A stretch of DNA of 33,638 nt. It comes from Nemertoderma westbladi (lineage: Eukaryota > Xenacoelomorpha > Nemertodermatida > Nemertodermatidae). The notes below the pieces were generated by a model that worked only from the letters and a program-made list of their open reading frames with translations, had not been told where the DNA came from and searched no databases. Shown in pieces: positions 11,405-21,327 of this stretch. Within the stretch, counting starts at the first letter, position 1. Each line of letters starts with the position of its first letter. Both the position numbers and the translations under genes were made by a program. The stretch spans positions 1 through 33,638 of the forward strand of contig JAUCBJ010006492.1 of NCBI GenBank assembly GCA_032718475.1. Reading direction: 5' to 3'.

Positions 11405-12154
11405 TGTGTTTTTAGTAAAAACACGTGGAAACGGTTGAAATTTCGGGTTTAAGTACGTAAACGCGGGAGGACAAATTTGAAAATCGGCTGTGATTGGCTG
11501 CTACATAATTTCGTATTGTTTTCTATGGAGGGTGATTTTAGATCCATTTAAATACACATTTAATTTCAATTTAATTTCACACATGGCTTATAACGGGGAG
11601 TCTTGCGCGTCTTTTAACACTACAATTACGTAAATTCATGATGATGAACATTGATAAAATACTGTTTGCAATTTTGCAAACTTGGTAGATTGCCTGACCC
11701 CGTATGCAAGCACTCAACCACGTCGCCATAGCCGCCTATTACATTGCAGTATCGGAGTAGGCCTATTAATTGCTGTATTGTTGCTAAGTTAATTAAGTTC
11801 AGTACAGTACTGCACTACTTGCATACCGGTCAGGCAATCTGCGAGTTTATAATTGTGAATTGATTCATTTTATCAACGTTCATCACCATGAATTGAATTA
11901 ATTGTGGTGTCAAAAGACGCACAAGACTCTGCGCTTTCAGTTGATTTAAGCCACGTGAGAAATGATTGAGATTAAATGTATTTAAATCGATCTAATCTCA
12001 CCCTCCATAGAAACCAATACAAGAAATTATCAGAGCACTGCGTAGTGACGTCAAATATGTAGCAGCCAATCACAGCCGATTTTCGAAATTGGTTTCCCGG
12101 GCTTACAAACCCACCATTTCGACCGTTTCCTCGTATTTTTACAAAAAAAACACA
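11405..12154. mobile_element. Foldback/MITE-like element with ~300-bp inverted arms
   Basis: The left arm (11405-11710) and right arm (11818-12154) are imperfect reverse complements around a ~107-bp centre. Matching blocks in order are tgtgttttt, ggaaacggt, aaaatcggctgtgattggct, tctatggagggtga, gcgtcttttaaca, tgatgaac-ttgataaaat and agattgcctgacc. The right arm has an extra ~25 bp around gacgtcactacgc. There is no coding capacity. Layout and length fit a non-autonomous foldback DNA transposon. It lies in the intron between the first two visible SCLT1 exons. I could not find a convincing target-site duplication. Confidence 0.85.
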
Positions 12155-12529
12155 GTAATTCGTATCAAAATAGTAAGTTTAAGTGGAAAATTCACCTTCA
12201 CTCAACTATTTGCTTCCATTTTGTAATTATTTAAAAATATCACTACAGCTAAGTAGCATTGTGATGCAGTCCACGTTACCATAGCAACAGACCAAATAAG
12301 ACGATTTAATAAGAATTTTATTTACAGTATAACTATAATGCAGTTTTCCCTAGTTTAACTTACCAGAGTTTTGAGGAATTTAATGTGACACACGTCGCAT
12401 AGATATGGATTCGCCATCTCTTGTACAAAAGTACAAATACCATTCACAAAAAATACCATCTAAACTTAATTTTCGGGATTTGGCAGGTAGACTATTATAA
12501 TCTCTGTTTGGATGTTATTTTTAAATTAA

Positions 12530-12606
12530 GGGGAAGGGGAAGGAGCACGGTTACAGTGTATCATTTAATTATAACCAAAACAACAAACGAATTTCAAAGG
12601 ACAGGT
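12530..12606 (-). repeat. Dispersed element copy
   Basis: The segment ggagcacggttacagtgtat plus aaccaaaacaacaaacga matches the copy at 13230 (ggagcaggttacagtgg, aaccaaaacaataaac) in the same orientation. Confidence 0.6.
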
Positions 12607-12764
12607 TACATATTTGTTACTTTTCTTATTTTTTGAGGTATTAATTTTCATTACCACACCGCCATCCCCCTAACTCTCCCCCACACCTTAACTTTATTTA
12701 ACTTATTTAAATTTTATAACTTGGGTTAAATATCATAGCTCCCGTATTTTATATGTCCCTCTAG

Positions 12765-12972
12765 TAGAGAACTTGCGAACACAATTGGGCATGGTGACGT
12801 CAGAGAAGGAGTCGGCCCTAGAGATGGCGGCCATGTTGCAGTTGGAATTGGACCGGGTGGAGACAGCCAATAGGAAACGAGTGAACCAGTTACAGTCTCA
12901 GTACAACGACGTCCAATCACAACACGAGCAGGGCTTACGGATGGCCAGTCAATATCATTTGCTGCAAGCGAG
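12765..12972 (+). CDS. SCLT1: SCLT1-like coiled-coil protein, exon
   Basis: This exon encodes ENLRTQLGMVTSEKESALEM and LQLELDRVETANRKRV, a continuous coiled coil. It resembles the vertebrate SCLT1 stretch with NLQEQL, EKTQAVELW and QELDRL in the same order. The acceptor ctctagtag is a NAGNAG pair: exon start at 12765 adds a Val codon, start at 12768 does not, and both keep frame with the preceding phase-1 exon. The donor is GTCAGT at 12973, leaving two bases of an Arg codon that is completed at 13560. It is the clearest single exon for the family call. Confidence 0.78.
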
Positions 12973-13137
12973 GTCAGTCTGGTAAATAACATTCAGTTAT
13001 TTATCAACTGAAATCTGGAAAGTAAAGAAAAAAAAGTTAAACAACCGATCGATCAAACTGATTATAGGCCGCCCTAATACCAATAATTATCTCCTTTACA
13101 CAATATAATTTGTACTGTTGTTACACTTTTTGAGACA

Positions 13138-13170
13138 GGGGGGGGGGGTGGGGGGGGGGGGGGGGGGGGG
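13138..13170. repeat. Poly-G tract
   Basis: A run of G broken by one T at 13149, located in the SCLT1 intron. It could fold as a G-quadruplex or pair with the C-run at 13387-13412 in RNA. Homopolymer length may be affected by sequencing error. Confidence 0.95.
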
Positions 13171-13224
13171 AACTGGACGCAAAACCCGCCTTGGCGAATT
13201 AATATCCCGCCTAAATGTTAAATT

Positions 13225-13345
13225 CTCAATTTAGGGAAAGGAGCAGGTTACAGTGGCACCTTATTTTAACCAAAACAATAAACTAAACACAATAGAACAG
13301 GTTAGAGGTTTATAATCGAGAGTAATCTTCTGTTGTTTGCGTCGA
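13225..13345 (-). repeat. Dispersed element copy, longest
   Basis: It contains aaaggagcaggttacagtgg, aaccaaaacaataaac and ttgtttgcgtcgaa. The last block also recurs at the 29300-29395 copy, so the family extends to about 120-150 bp. Confidence 0.6.
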
Positions 13346-13386
13346 ATTTTCCCTGGTGACGGATGAATTTTTATTGCGTCCAGTTT

Positions 13387-13412
13387 CCCCCCCCCCCCCC
13401 CCCCCCCCCCCC
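13387..13412. repeat. Poly-C tract
   Basis: 26 consecutive C, about 220 bp from the poly-G tract and just before the small palindromic element. Confidence 0.95.
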
Positions 13413-13440
13413 TATCTGCATTTTTTACTCTCTATAGGCG

Positions 13441-13530
13441 GCGTTCATAAAGTATGTAATGCACTGCCAGGGGGGGGGGGGGGTGTCAAATGTCGGGAAA
13501 ATTTCCGTTACATACTTTATGAACTCCCCC
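13441..13530. mobile_element. Short MITE-like palindrome
   Basis: Inverted arms gttcataaagtatgtaat (13442-13459) and gttacatactttatgaac (13507-13524) flank a G-run. The layout (gttcataaa-type arms with C/G-rich interior or ends) resembles small MITEs common in invertebrates. It ends about 30 bp upstream of the next SCLT1 exon. Confidence 0.65.
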
Positions 13531-13559
13531 CATCATATCTGATTCCCGACTGTTTATAG

Positions 13560-13728
13560 AAACACAGTACTGGAGAAAGATCACGCGGTAATATCCCAGA
13601 CGAACCGAGACCTCGAACTCGCGATGTTAAGTGTCACGGAAGGTGATAGTAAACTACGAGCAGAAATAAAAACAGCCAAACAGCAGAACAGTCAACTGCG
13701 AGAAAACTTTGAGAAAGTATGTCAGCAG
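13560..13728 (+). CDS. SCLT1: SCLT1-like coiled-coil protein, exon
   Basis: The acceptor is tgtttatag (ends 13559). The first A completes the split Arg codon, then NTVLEKDHAVISQTNRDLEL and KLRAEIKTAKQQNSQLREN follow. The exon ends CAGCAG at a codon boundary before a consensus donor GTAAGT. Heptad spacing is continuous. By order it matches the SCLT1 segment containing KLRQAKLELR. 169 bp, with no internal stop in the chosen frame. Confidence 0.78.
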
Positions 13729-14560
13729 GTAAGTCAATCAATATAATAAAGTGATATTGTGGGGCGAGCCACGAAGGAGTTAGTGAGCTTTATAGCGTAC
13801 GGATTAGTAATTTCCTAATCTTGATTGACTTTTACACAATAGATGTTGCCTCTGTATAGTGTGTAAATTATAGGGTTTAATTAATTCATCAGAAAATAAC
13901 AGAAAACATAACAGAAAATAACCCTTTTTGTGTAATATAATGAATTTTTTAATGTTTTAAATGAATTTAATTGAATGAATTTAATTTTTAACTGTTTAGT
14001 GTTTAGTTAAATATCGATTGGTTTGGCACTTTATATGATTTAATTAAATATAATTATTATATAACAACAACTTATTATTGATGATTTTCAAGTTTACATC
14101 GAGGATTATTAATGTAGTGGGGGGAGGCAGAACCAGAACACAGTAGTAAAACAGTCTAACTCTAAAATAAACTATATAAAACTGTCTAAAATTAATAAAT
14201 CAGTAACGGACTAAGTGATGAAATAGATGAATCGCTGAATTCTATGATTTGAATCAATTTCATGAAATTTTAAAAAAATTTAAATTTTAAAAATGTTATT
14301 AAAATGTTTCACGTGAAATAATTCAAGTCTATGAAGTTCGAGAAATCTCATGTACTATTCCATGCATCATATAGATATGTAAAAATGTCCACTGACTTTG
14401 TTTCAATTGCTTCACAGACGTAGTTTATTTCCCACTTACGTATTTCACGTCTTTAATATAATTTCTGCAACAGTTTCTATATCTACAGCAGTCTGACTTA
14501 ATCGCTGCCACATCTCTATAATATAAATCGGCCTGCTGCATTGAAGCTGCACATGGGATC
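13729..14560. other. Intronic AT-rich DNA
   Basis: I see no exon, repeat copy or RNA gene here; it is AT-rich with low-complexity stretches. Confidence 0.6.
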
Positions 14561-14970
14561 TGAGATGCTGTGCCGGCTTAACAAAAACATTTTATCATCA
14601 CCATGCAATCCACAATTGAAAAGCACAATGCATCATGTATTACGTATGCTGTGCCGGCTTATCAACAAAATTGCGCCGCCACAACTCCCTATTTCCCATG
14701 ACATTTGCTAGATCATCCGCATCTTTAAGGCCAGTGTCCTTTAAGATGCGTCTCAAGAAAGTAATGGGCTGTCCACCATGCTTATTCACTCCATGAGGCT
14801 GCCAAAGTACAAGATTATGCACTGGCTGGTCCTCACGGCGAAAGCAATGTCCTGCAAAGCGGAGGCGATTTTGTTCTAGTGTCAAGCTTGGGGGAACCAA
14901 TGAGACACCTCCAATGTTATATAGTGTCTGGTTGGAGATGTGTGAATTGTACTTGACACAGTGAAACCAG
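14560..14970 (-). pseudogene. 3' end of a non-LTR retrotransposon (RT C-terminus), copy 1
   Basis: The minus-strand frame reads SNQTLYNIGGVSLV, then LEQNRLRFAGHCFRR, HNLVLWQPHGVNK, RRILKDTGLKDADDL and RELWRRNF before a stop near 14640. This is the C-terminal tail after the reverse transcriptase of LINE ORF2 proteins (pattern LRLAGHV-R...LWEP...DTGL...DR-LWR). The 5' part is missing. The phrase tgctgtgccggctta occurs twice at its 3' side (14569 and 14646), suggesting a short 3' tandem repeat. A second copy is at 18719-18914. No functional element remains. Confidence 0.8.
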
Positions 14971-15700
14971 CTGCCACATAAAAATGGTTATCACATCCAA
15001 TTAAAATCGTAGCAACAAGTATTTCTATTATTTATAATTATATCGTAGCTTAAGTGTCATGAAGGCCCTAAGTCGATTTTTGTTGGTTTTTACTTTTTTA
15101 TTAATTTCCACACTTTAAGACATGCTCTATCAGCTGGTGGAGATTTAAACATTTTAACCAATAGGAAGTGATGATTATTGCGCGGTAAAGTAAAGCCCTA
15201 TTATATACCAGCGGACACTATTTTACTGCAGAAAGGCCCTATGTAAAGTTTTAACCAATGGTAAGTGATATTAAACTTTAAGGAACAATTCAAACTTTCC
15301 CACTATTTTAGATAATACCATATTTTTTTCTTCAACAATAACTTTGTCAAAAATGATAGGAATTCAACGAAATTTTTCATGCTTACTAAACATTTAACTA
15401 GTAAAGCAACGTTTAAGCAATTTTATCGTATCTGTACCGTGAGAGCCTTTTTATCAAAATGGCCTCGTTCAATTGTTAAATATAGTGCTGCTCGAAGGCT
15501 TGTCAAATATCAGACTAGGTCTTACGTTTTGGGTAATATAACTTGAATTTGGGAAAAGATATGAGACCGCTTGCAGATTTGAAATCCCCATTAAATCCCC
15601 ACATGATTTTTTGTTTTTTTTTAAGTTTTTTGTCAATTTCCAAAATAGGGGGTTGCTACTCCCCCTTAAAATTTTGAAATAAAAGCAAATTAGCATAGGG
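14970..15700. other. Intronic DNA without gene
   Basis: AT-rich. A short pair, ttttaaccaat(a/g)g-aagtgat, occurs near 15155 and 15250. Otherwise I see nothing; the 87-codon minus frame at 15469-15732 has no family features. Confidence 0.55.
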
Positions 15701-16145
15701 GTTCCATTTAGTTGTCTGTCGTCATCGTCCAATTTTTGATCGCTAATAACTCTGCCATTCCTTGATTAAATTAAACAAAACCTGGTTGAAAAATTAGACA
15801 GTCAGTCAGTCGGTACCGGTAGTTTCAGACTTTTGATAAAAACCGAAATAAGTAGGCCAATCATTGATGAACTTATACCAAACTTGGTACGTTCATGTAG
15901 TCTGTCAAAATTTTCGAAATTGTAGGCCCTACACACAAACGGACTTCTATAGTTCCTCTATCGGCCAGGTAGAGGGCAAATTGTAAATAAGTAGCTATAA
16001 GTATAGAACCAACCAGCAGATTCATCTGAATTTGGTAGAAATTACCGAACATTAAGGAAGGCTTTTTTAATAATTTTGCGATCCAACAGACTATGTCAGT
16101 TCCTCTGTCAGTCCCATGGCGGCGTATTGTAAATACAAACAAGTA
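15700..16145. repeat. Dispersed repeat with about three related modules
   Basis: Modules near 15750, 15880 and 16020 share a layout: a ttgat/gatgaac-type start, an aa-ttggta block, then agttcctct(a/g)tc(g/a)g and attgtaaata (15951 and 16098 onsets, about 147 bp apart). It looks like a degenerate tandem interspersed element. The 89-codon minus frame over it is taken as chance. Confidence 0.45.
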
Positions 16146-16149
16146 CTCG

Positions 16150-16500
16150 GATTACAGCTTCTCAGGATAATTTAGTCTCGTGCTGCGCGAAGGCCCCCAC
16201 GAACGTGTAACAAACCGTTCTCAACAGATAAATTTTTTCAAATATTAAGTATTTTATCTTATTTATAAAAAGGAAATTTTTTCTATTAGTAACTACTAAA
16301 TAATTTATTTTTTTTAATATTTTACATTGTTAATAATCGAAAATCATCGATAATCGATCGAAAATGTCAGAAAATTGATCGAAATATTTACTTCAAATGT
16401 AATACTTTTGAAAATAGTCAACATAGAAACAACTTTATTGCATGGGGAAATAACTCTTTATTTTCCAACTAAATAATGTTCAACTTTATTCCCCGATGGT
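16150..16500. other. Intronic AT-rich DNA
   Basis: Simple AT-rich sequence with a short run of cgaaaatcatcgataatcga-like repeats near 16335-16380. No gene is seen. Confidence 0.55.
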
Positions 16501-16556
16501 ATAATAATATCTTATTCTCTTAGCTTAGCTGTTTTGCGTGGATTCTGCTGGTGGAG

Positions 16557-16569
16557 TATATAAAAGGGG
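16557..16569 (+). promoter_or_regulatory. Strong TATA-box-like sequence
   Basis: TATATAAAAGGGG is an optimal TATA box, followed by about 250 bp with GC-richer blocks and a second tataaaag near 16700. No open frame follows. It may be the promoter of a solo LTR or an unannotated RNA. I could not define LTR ends or a target-site duplication, so this is only a sequence match. Confidence 0.35.
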
Positions 16570-16821
16570 TTTGATGTTTTCGGAGAGCTCAACGTTGGGT
16601 GTTAGTGTGGTGCCCTCCCCGCCTTACAGGTACCATCTAAGAGAGAGGAGTTGCCTTTCGTGTTTCACCGATATCTTTTTCTATGATTCTATGCACTACG
16701 CTATAAAAGTACGCTAAAAACCCCGTTATTAAGTTATTATTACTTTTCAACGTTAACACAATCTGTTCTGTTGTTACAATTTACTGACCCGCCATCCGTG
16801 TACATATTATATACTCACTTC

Positions 16822-17097
16822 TGACCAATTCATCGGAGCAGCTTGGTCTAGTGGTGACATTACTGTGCTTCCGATTAGGGAGCCCGGGTTCGATCCCTAG
16901 ATGGGGCAGCACTGTTTGGGCACAGTGCTTTAAATGCTACAGCCTAGCCCAACCCCGGCTTTCATCCTTCAGTGGTCGATAAATGGGAACCAAGGCAACT
17001 TGGGAAACAGAGTGGTGAAAGGTTTTATTGTGGAAGATCACCCATGGTGGTGAACAGGCATTCCTTGGCTTAACGAGCCTAAAAGATTCTCCCATTC
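16822..17097 (+). mobile_element. tRNA-derived SINE, copy 1
   Basis: The head has a pol III A box (TGGTCTAGTGG at about 16844) and B box (GGTTCGATCCC at about 16889). A ~190-bp body follows that is shared with the inverted copy at 17985-18243. A 13-bp target-site duplication, atatactcacttc, flanks it (16809-16821 and 17098-17110). It begins gagcagcttgg after a ~12-bp extra stretch not shared with copy 2. It inserted about 30 bp upstream of the next SCLT1 exon. Confidence 0.9.
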
Positions 17098-17142
17098 ATA
17101 TACTCACTTCATCCTATATATATTAATTTGTTATTTCTTAAG

Positions 17143-17212
17143 GTGGCGTTAAAAGACCGCGATCGTCACACTGCCGTGAATGCTGAAAGGGCTGCCGATG
17201 ATAGAGTTCGAG
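17143..17212 (+). CDS. SCLT1: SCLT1-like coiled-coil protein, small exon between inverted SINEs
   Basis: A 70-bp exon encodes VALKDRDRHTAVNAERAADD then RVR, ending one base into a codon before GTTGGT. The acceptor is ttatttcttaag. Its phases (0 in, 1 out) fit the exons at 13560 and 18354. By order it matches the vertebrate SCLT1 stretch KKKEKDVVSAHGREEASDRR. An inverted SINE pair brackets it, the first ending only 45 bp upstream. Confidence 0.72.
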
Positions 17213-17530
17213 GTTGGTTGTTATTGATTGATTGATTCATTATTGATTGAAATATAGCGATTTCGGTGGTCGAGGTCTAGGCTGTGCAGCCTTGAGCTGC
17301 TGTATCAGACCACGGATATTGACAACTCAAACAGCTTCTGCCCGTAACGTTTTAAGCCCATGTGAACAGACTTGCTGCTGTTATATTTTACTTTGCAGTT
17401 TACCGGTTACCCCATATGAAGAAGAATACTGTCAGCTTTTCTCTAAAAAAATATTTTCTATCCAAAAAAAAGGTTTTCTCTTTTTCTTAATAAGGAAAAA
17501 TTTAAAATTATTAGTCTTCATATTAGTGTA
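17213..17530. other. Intronic DNA without recognised feature
   Basis: AT-rich, starting with a tgattgattgatt run near 17224-17237. The plus-strand frame over 17247-17612 has no family features. Confidence 0.5.
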
Positions 17531-17855
17531 TAAACGGGATCATACTTTCCGGGATCGGGACCGGGATTGCCACTCTCGGGATCCCGTTTTTCGGGATCGG
17601 GATATCAATTAAATTCCTTAAGGTTATTAGTATATGTGGCATAATAAAGTTATATAAAGTTATTTTTCAATTGATTTCTGGATGGTTAACTGACATAAAA
17701 ATTCGATATAATCAATAAATTTGCGTTCTGCTGGAACTATTTCAGATATTCAATAAATTTACTTCACTATTTATACTTTGGGATCCCGTTACACAAATTG
17801 TCGGGATCGGGATTGCATTTTTCGCCGGGATCTCGGCTTTTCGTGATCCCGTTTA
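17531..17855. mobile_element. MITE-like element with 12-bp terminal inverted repeats
   Basis: The ends are TAAACGGGATCA (17531-17542) and TGATCCCGTTTA (17844-17855), perfect inverted repeats. Subterminal blocks rich in gggatcgggattgc and gggatcccgtt occur on both sides of an AT-rich core. At 325 bp without coding capacity it is consistent with a non-autonomous DNA transposon. No clear target-site duplication was found. Confidence 0.6.
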
Positions 17856-17984
17856 AATAATAATGTACACATCACTGTACGTAAAACATTCGCAATTCTG
17901 ATCGTTTACTCCGTTTACTAACCCAGCCATCAACGCCACTTCAATTATTAAATGTCATTATTTTTTGTTAGAATATAAATATTG

Positions 17985-18243
17985 AATGGGAGAATCTTTT
18001 AGGCTCGTTAAGCCAAGGAATGCCTGTTCACCACCATGGGTGATCTTCCACAGTAAACCCTTCCACTCTGTTTCCCAAGTTGCCTTGGTTCCGATTTATC
18101 GACCACTGAAGGATGAAAGCCGGGGTTGGGCTAGGCTGCAGCATTTAAAGCACTGTGCCCAAACAGTGCTGCCCCATCTAGGGATCGAACCCGGGCTCCC
18201 TAATCGGAAGCATAGTAATGTCACCACTAGACCAAGCTGCTCC
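17985..18243 (-). mobile_element. tRNA-derived SINE, copy 2 (inverted)
   Basis: Reverse complement of copy 1 over its whole body, including the A and B boxes near 18190-18235. It is flanked by a perfect 15-bp target-site duplication, agaatataaatattg (17970-17984 and 18244-18258). Few differences separate the copies, so insertion is fairly recent. The 88-codon plus frame at 17986-18252 is only a reading of this SINE. Confidence 0.95.
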
Positions 18244-18353
18244 AGAATATAAATATTGTATCAATATTATACTTCTAGAAAATTTGGTGAAGGGCAGTAA
18301 TGCAGTATGTGTTACTATTCTGGTTAAGTTGTTTAATTTTTATTATTTTATAG

Positions 18354-18514
18354 AATTACAATCAGCTTTAACCGAAATGGAAATAAAATACCAGAGTACC
18401 ATAAAAGATACGGCTGACATAGCCAGTAGCAATAGGGAGTTCGAACTCACTGTCAGCAGGTTGCAAAGTCGTTGTGAACAGCTGGTAAGAAGAGAACTCG
18501 AGGCCGCCAAACAG
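18354..18514 (+). CDS. SCLT1: SCLT1-like coiled-coil protein, exon
   Basis: The acceptor is ttattttatag; G plus AA makes Glu, then LQSALTEMEIKYQSTI, REFELTVSRLQSRCEQL and VRRELEAAKQ follow up to donor GTCAGT at 18515. It aligns by order with the vertebrate SCLT1 stretch LQSSIKQLEIR...TRELQAKCNEL. An internal GTAAGA at 18485 is also a good donor and would drop exactly ten codons while keeping frame. The longer form continues the coiled coil smoothly into the next exon (VKRALDAAD), so I prefer it. Confidence 0.8.
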
Positions 18515-18642
18515 GTCAGTTAGTCCGAATGCCAAGTCCTGGGTAGACTAGACAGATCGAACTACATTACAAATCGATTAAGTGGGTTCTTTATGCAACA
18601 TGGTATTTTTTAGTGTGAGTTACAAAACAAAGACCAAAGACT

Positions 18643-18716
18643 CAGACCTGTACAAAACACTTGTTAACTTTTGTTTATTGTTTTGGTTCCCCCAACAGTT
18701 GCAGCTGCAGTTTTAA
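18643..18716 (+). repeat. Dispersed element copy
   Basis: It contains cacttgttaacttttgttta followed by ttgttttggttcccccaa, the same core as copies at 10891 and 30957. Confidence 0.6.
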
Positions 18717-18718
18717 GA

Positions 18719-18914
18719 ATGCTGTGCCGGCTTGTTGACAAAATTGCGCCTCCACAACTCCCTATCACCCATGACATTTGCTAGATCATCCGCATCTTCA
18801 AGACCAGTGTCCTTTAAGATGCGTCTCAAGAAAGTCATGGGCTGTCCATCATGCTTATTCACTCCATGAGGCTGCCAAAGTACAAGATTATGCACTGGCT
18901 GGTCCTCACGGCGA
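18719..18914 (-). pseudogene. 3' end of a non-LTR retrotransposon, copy 2, cut off by a tandem array
   Basis: Nearly identical to 14645-14841, encoding NLVLWQPHGVNK, FLRRILKDTGLEDADDL and RELWRRNF on the minus strand. Homology stops exactly at cacggcga, where the 17-bp array starts, so upstream LINE sequence is absent. A 5'-truncated insertion or array-mediated replacement would both explain this. Confidence 0.82.
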
Positions 18915-21275
18915 CCTTTGGGACCTAATGCTCTTTGGGACCTAACGCTCTTTGGGACCTAATGCTCTTTGGGACCTAACGCTCTTTGGGACCGTAACGC
19001 TCTTTGGGACCTAACGCTCTTTGGGACCTAACGCTCTTTGGGACCTAACGCTCTTTGGGACCTAACGTTCTTTGGGACCTAACGCTCTTTGGGACCTAAC
19101 GCTCTTTGGGACCTAACGCTCTTTGGGACCTAACGCTCTTTGGGACCTAACGCTCTTTGGGACCTAACGCTCTTTGGGACTTAATACTCTTTGGGACCTA
19201 ACGCTCTTTGGGACCTAACGTCCTTTGGAACCTAACACTCTTTGTGACCTAACGCTCTTTGGGACCTAACGCTCTTTGGGACATAACGCTCTTTGGGACC
19301 TAACGCTCTTTGGAACCTAACGCTCTTTGGGACCTAACGCTCTTTGGGACCTAACGTCCTTTGGAACCTAACGCTCTTTTGGACCTAACGCTCTTTGGGA
19401 CCTAACGCTCTTTGGGACCTAACGTCCTTTGGAACCTAACACTCTTTGTGACCTAACGCTCTTTGGGACCTAACGCTCTTTGGGACATAACGCTCTTTGG
19501 GACCTAACGCTCTTTGGAACCTAACGCTCTTTGGGACCTAACGCTCTTTGGGACCTAACGTCCTTTGAACCTAACGCTCTTTTGGACCTAACGCTCTTTG
19601 GGACCTAACGTCCTTTGGAACCTAACGCCCTTTGGGACCTAACGCTCTTTGGGACCTAACGCTCTTTGGAACCTAACGCTCTTTGGGACCTAACGCTCTT
19701 TGGGACCTAACGCTCTTTGGGACCTAACGCTTTTGGGACCTAACGCTCTTTGGGACCTAACGTTCTTTGGGACCTAACGCTCTTTGGGACCTAACGCTCT
19801 TTGGGACCTAACGCTCTTTGGGACCTAACGCTCTTTGGGACCTAACGCTCTTTGGAACCTAACGCTCTTTGGGACCTAACGCTCTTTGGGACCTAACGCT
19901 CTTTGGGACCTAACGCTCTTTGGGACCTAACGCTCTTTGGGACCTAACGCTCTTTGGGACCTAACGCTCTTTGGAACCTAACGCTCTTTGGGACCTAACG
20001 CTCTTTGGGACCTAACGCTCCTTTGGAACCTAACGCTCTTTGGGACCTAACGCTCTTTGGGTCCTAACGCTCTTTGGGACCTAACGTTCTTTGGGACCTA
20101 ACGCTCCTTTGGAACCTAATGCTCTTTGGGACCTAACGCTCTTTGGGACCTAACGCTCTTTGGGACCTAACGCTCTTTGGGACCTAACGCTCTTTGGGAC
20201 CTAACGCTCTTTGGGACCTAACGCTCTTTGGGACCTAACGCTCTTTGGGACCTAATGCTCTTTGGGACCTAACGCTCTTTGGGACCTAACGCTCTTTGGG
20301 TCCTAACGCTCTTTGGGACCTAACATTCTTTGGGACCTAACGCTCTTTGGAACCTAACGCTCTTTGGGACCTAACTCTCTTTGCGACCTAATGCTCTTTG
20401 GAACCTAACGCTCTTTGGGACCTAACGCTCTTTGGGACCTAACGCTCTTTGGGACCTAACGCTCTTTGGGACCTAACTCTGTTTGGACCTAATGCTCTTT
20501 GGGACCTAACGCTCTTTGGGACCTAACTCTGTTTGGGACCTAACGCTTTTTGGGACCTAACGCTCTTTGGGACCTAATGCTCTTTGGGACCTAAACGCTC
20601 TTTGGGACCTAACGCTCTTTGGGACCTAACGCTCTTTGGGACCTAACGCTCTTTGGGACCTAACGCTCTTTGGAACCTAACGCTCTTTGGGACCTAACGC
20701 TCTTTGGGACCTAACGTCCTTTGGAACCTAACGCTCTTTTGGACCTAACGCTCTTTGGGACCTAACGCTCTTTGGGACCTAACGTCCTTTGGAACCTAAC
20801 GCTCTTTTGGACCTAACGCTCTTTGGGACCTAACGTCCTTTGGAACCTAGCGCCCTTTGGGACCTAACGCTCTTTGGGACCTAACGATCTTTGGGACCTA
20901 ACTCTCTTTTGGACCTAATGCTCTTTGGAACCTAACGCTCTTTGGGACCTAACGCTCTTTGGGACCTAACGCTCTTTGGGACCTAACATTCTTTGGGACC
21001 TAACGCTCTTTGGGGCTCTTTGGGACCTAATGCTCTTTGTAACCTAACGCTCTTTGGGACCTAACGCTCTTTGGGACCTAACGCTCTTTGGGACCTAATG
21101 CTCTTTGGAACCTAACGCTCTTTGGGACCTAACGCTCTTTGGGACCTAACGCTCTTTGGGACCTAACGCTCTTTGGGACCTAATGCTCTTTGGAACCTAA
21201 CGCTCTTTGGGACCTAACGCTCTTTGGGACCTAACGCTCTTTGGGACCTAACGCTCTTTGGGACCTAACTCTCTT
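18915..21275. repeat. 17-bp tandem array, about 138 units
   Basis: The unit is ctctttgggacctaacg, with variants such as tggaacc, gtcctttgg, atgctc and gggtcc. Runs of variants recur in the same order (for example gtcctttggaacctaac then cttttggacc), indicating block duplication. The array fills most of the intron before the exon at 21328 and ends only ~53 bp from its acceptor. Confidence 0.98.
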
Positions 21276-21327
21276 AGATATGTCACCGTTTATGTAATAT
21301 ATTAAATTTAAATTTTATTGAATAAAG

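Noticed and set aside
15469-16142. Two minus frames of 87 and 89 codons
   Set aside because: The second overlaps a modular dispersed repeat and the first is AT-rich; neither has domain features.
17986-18252. 88-codon plus frame
   Set aside because: It is entirely within SINE copy 2.
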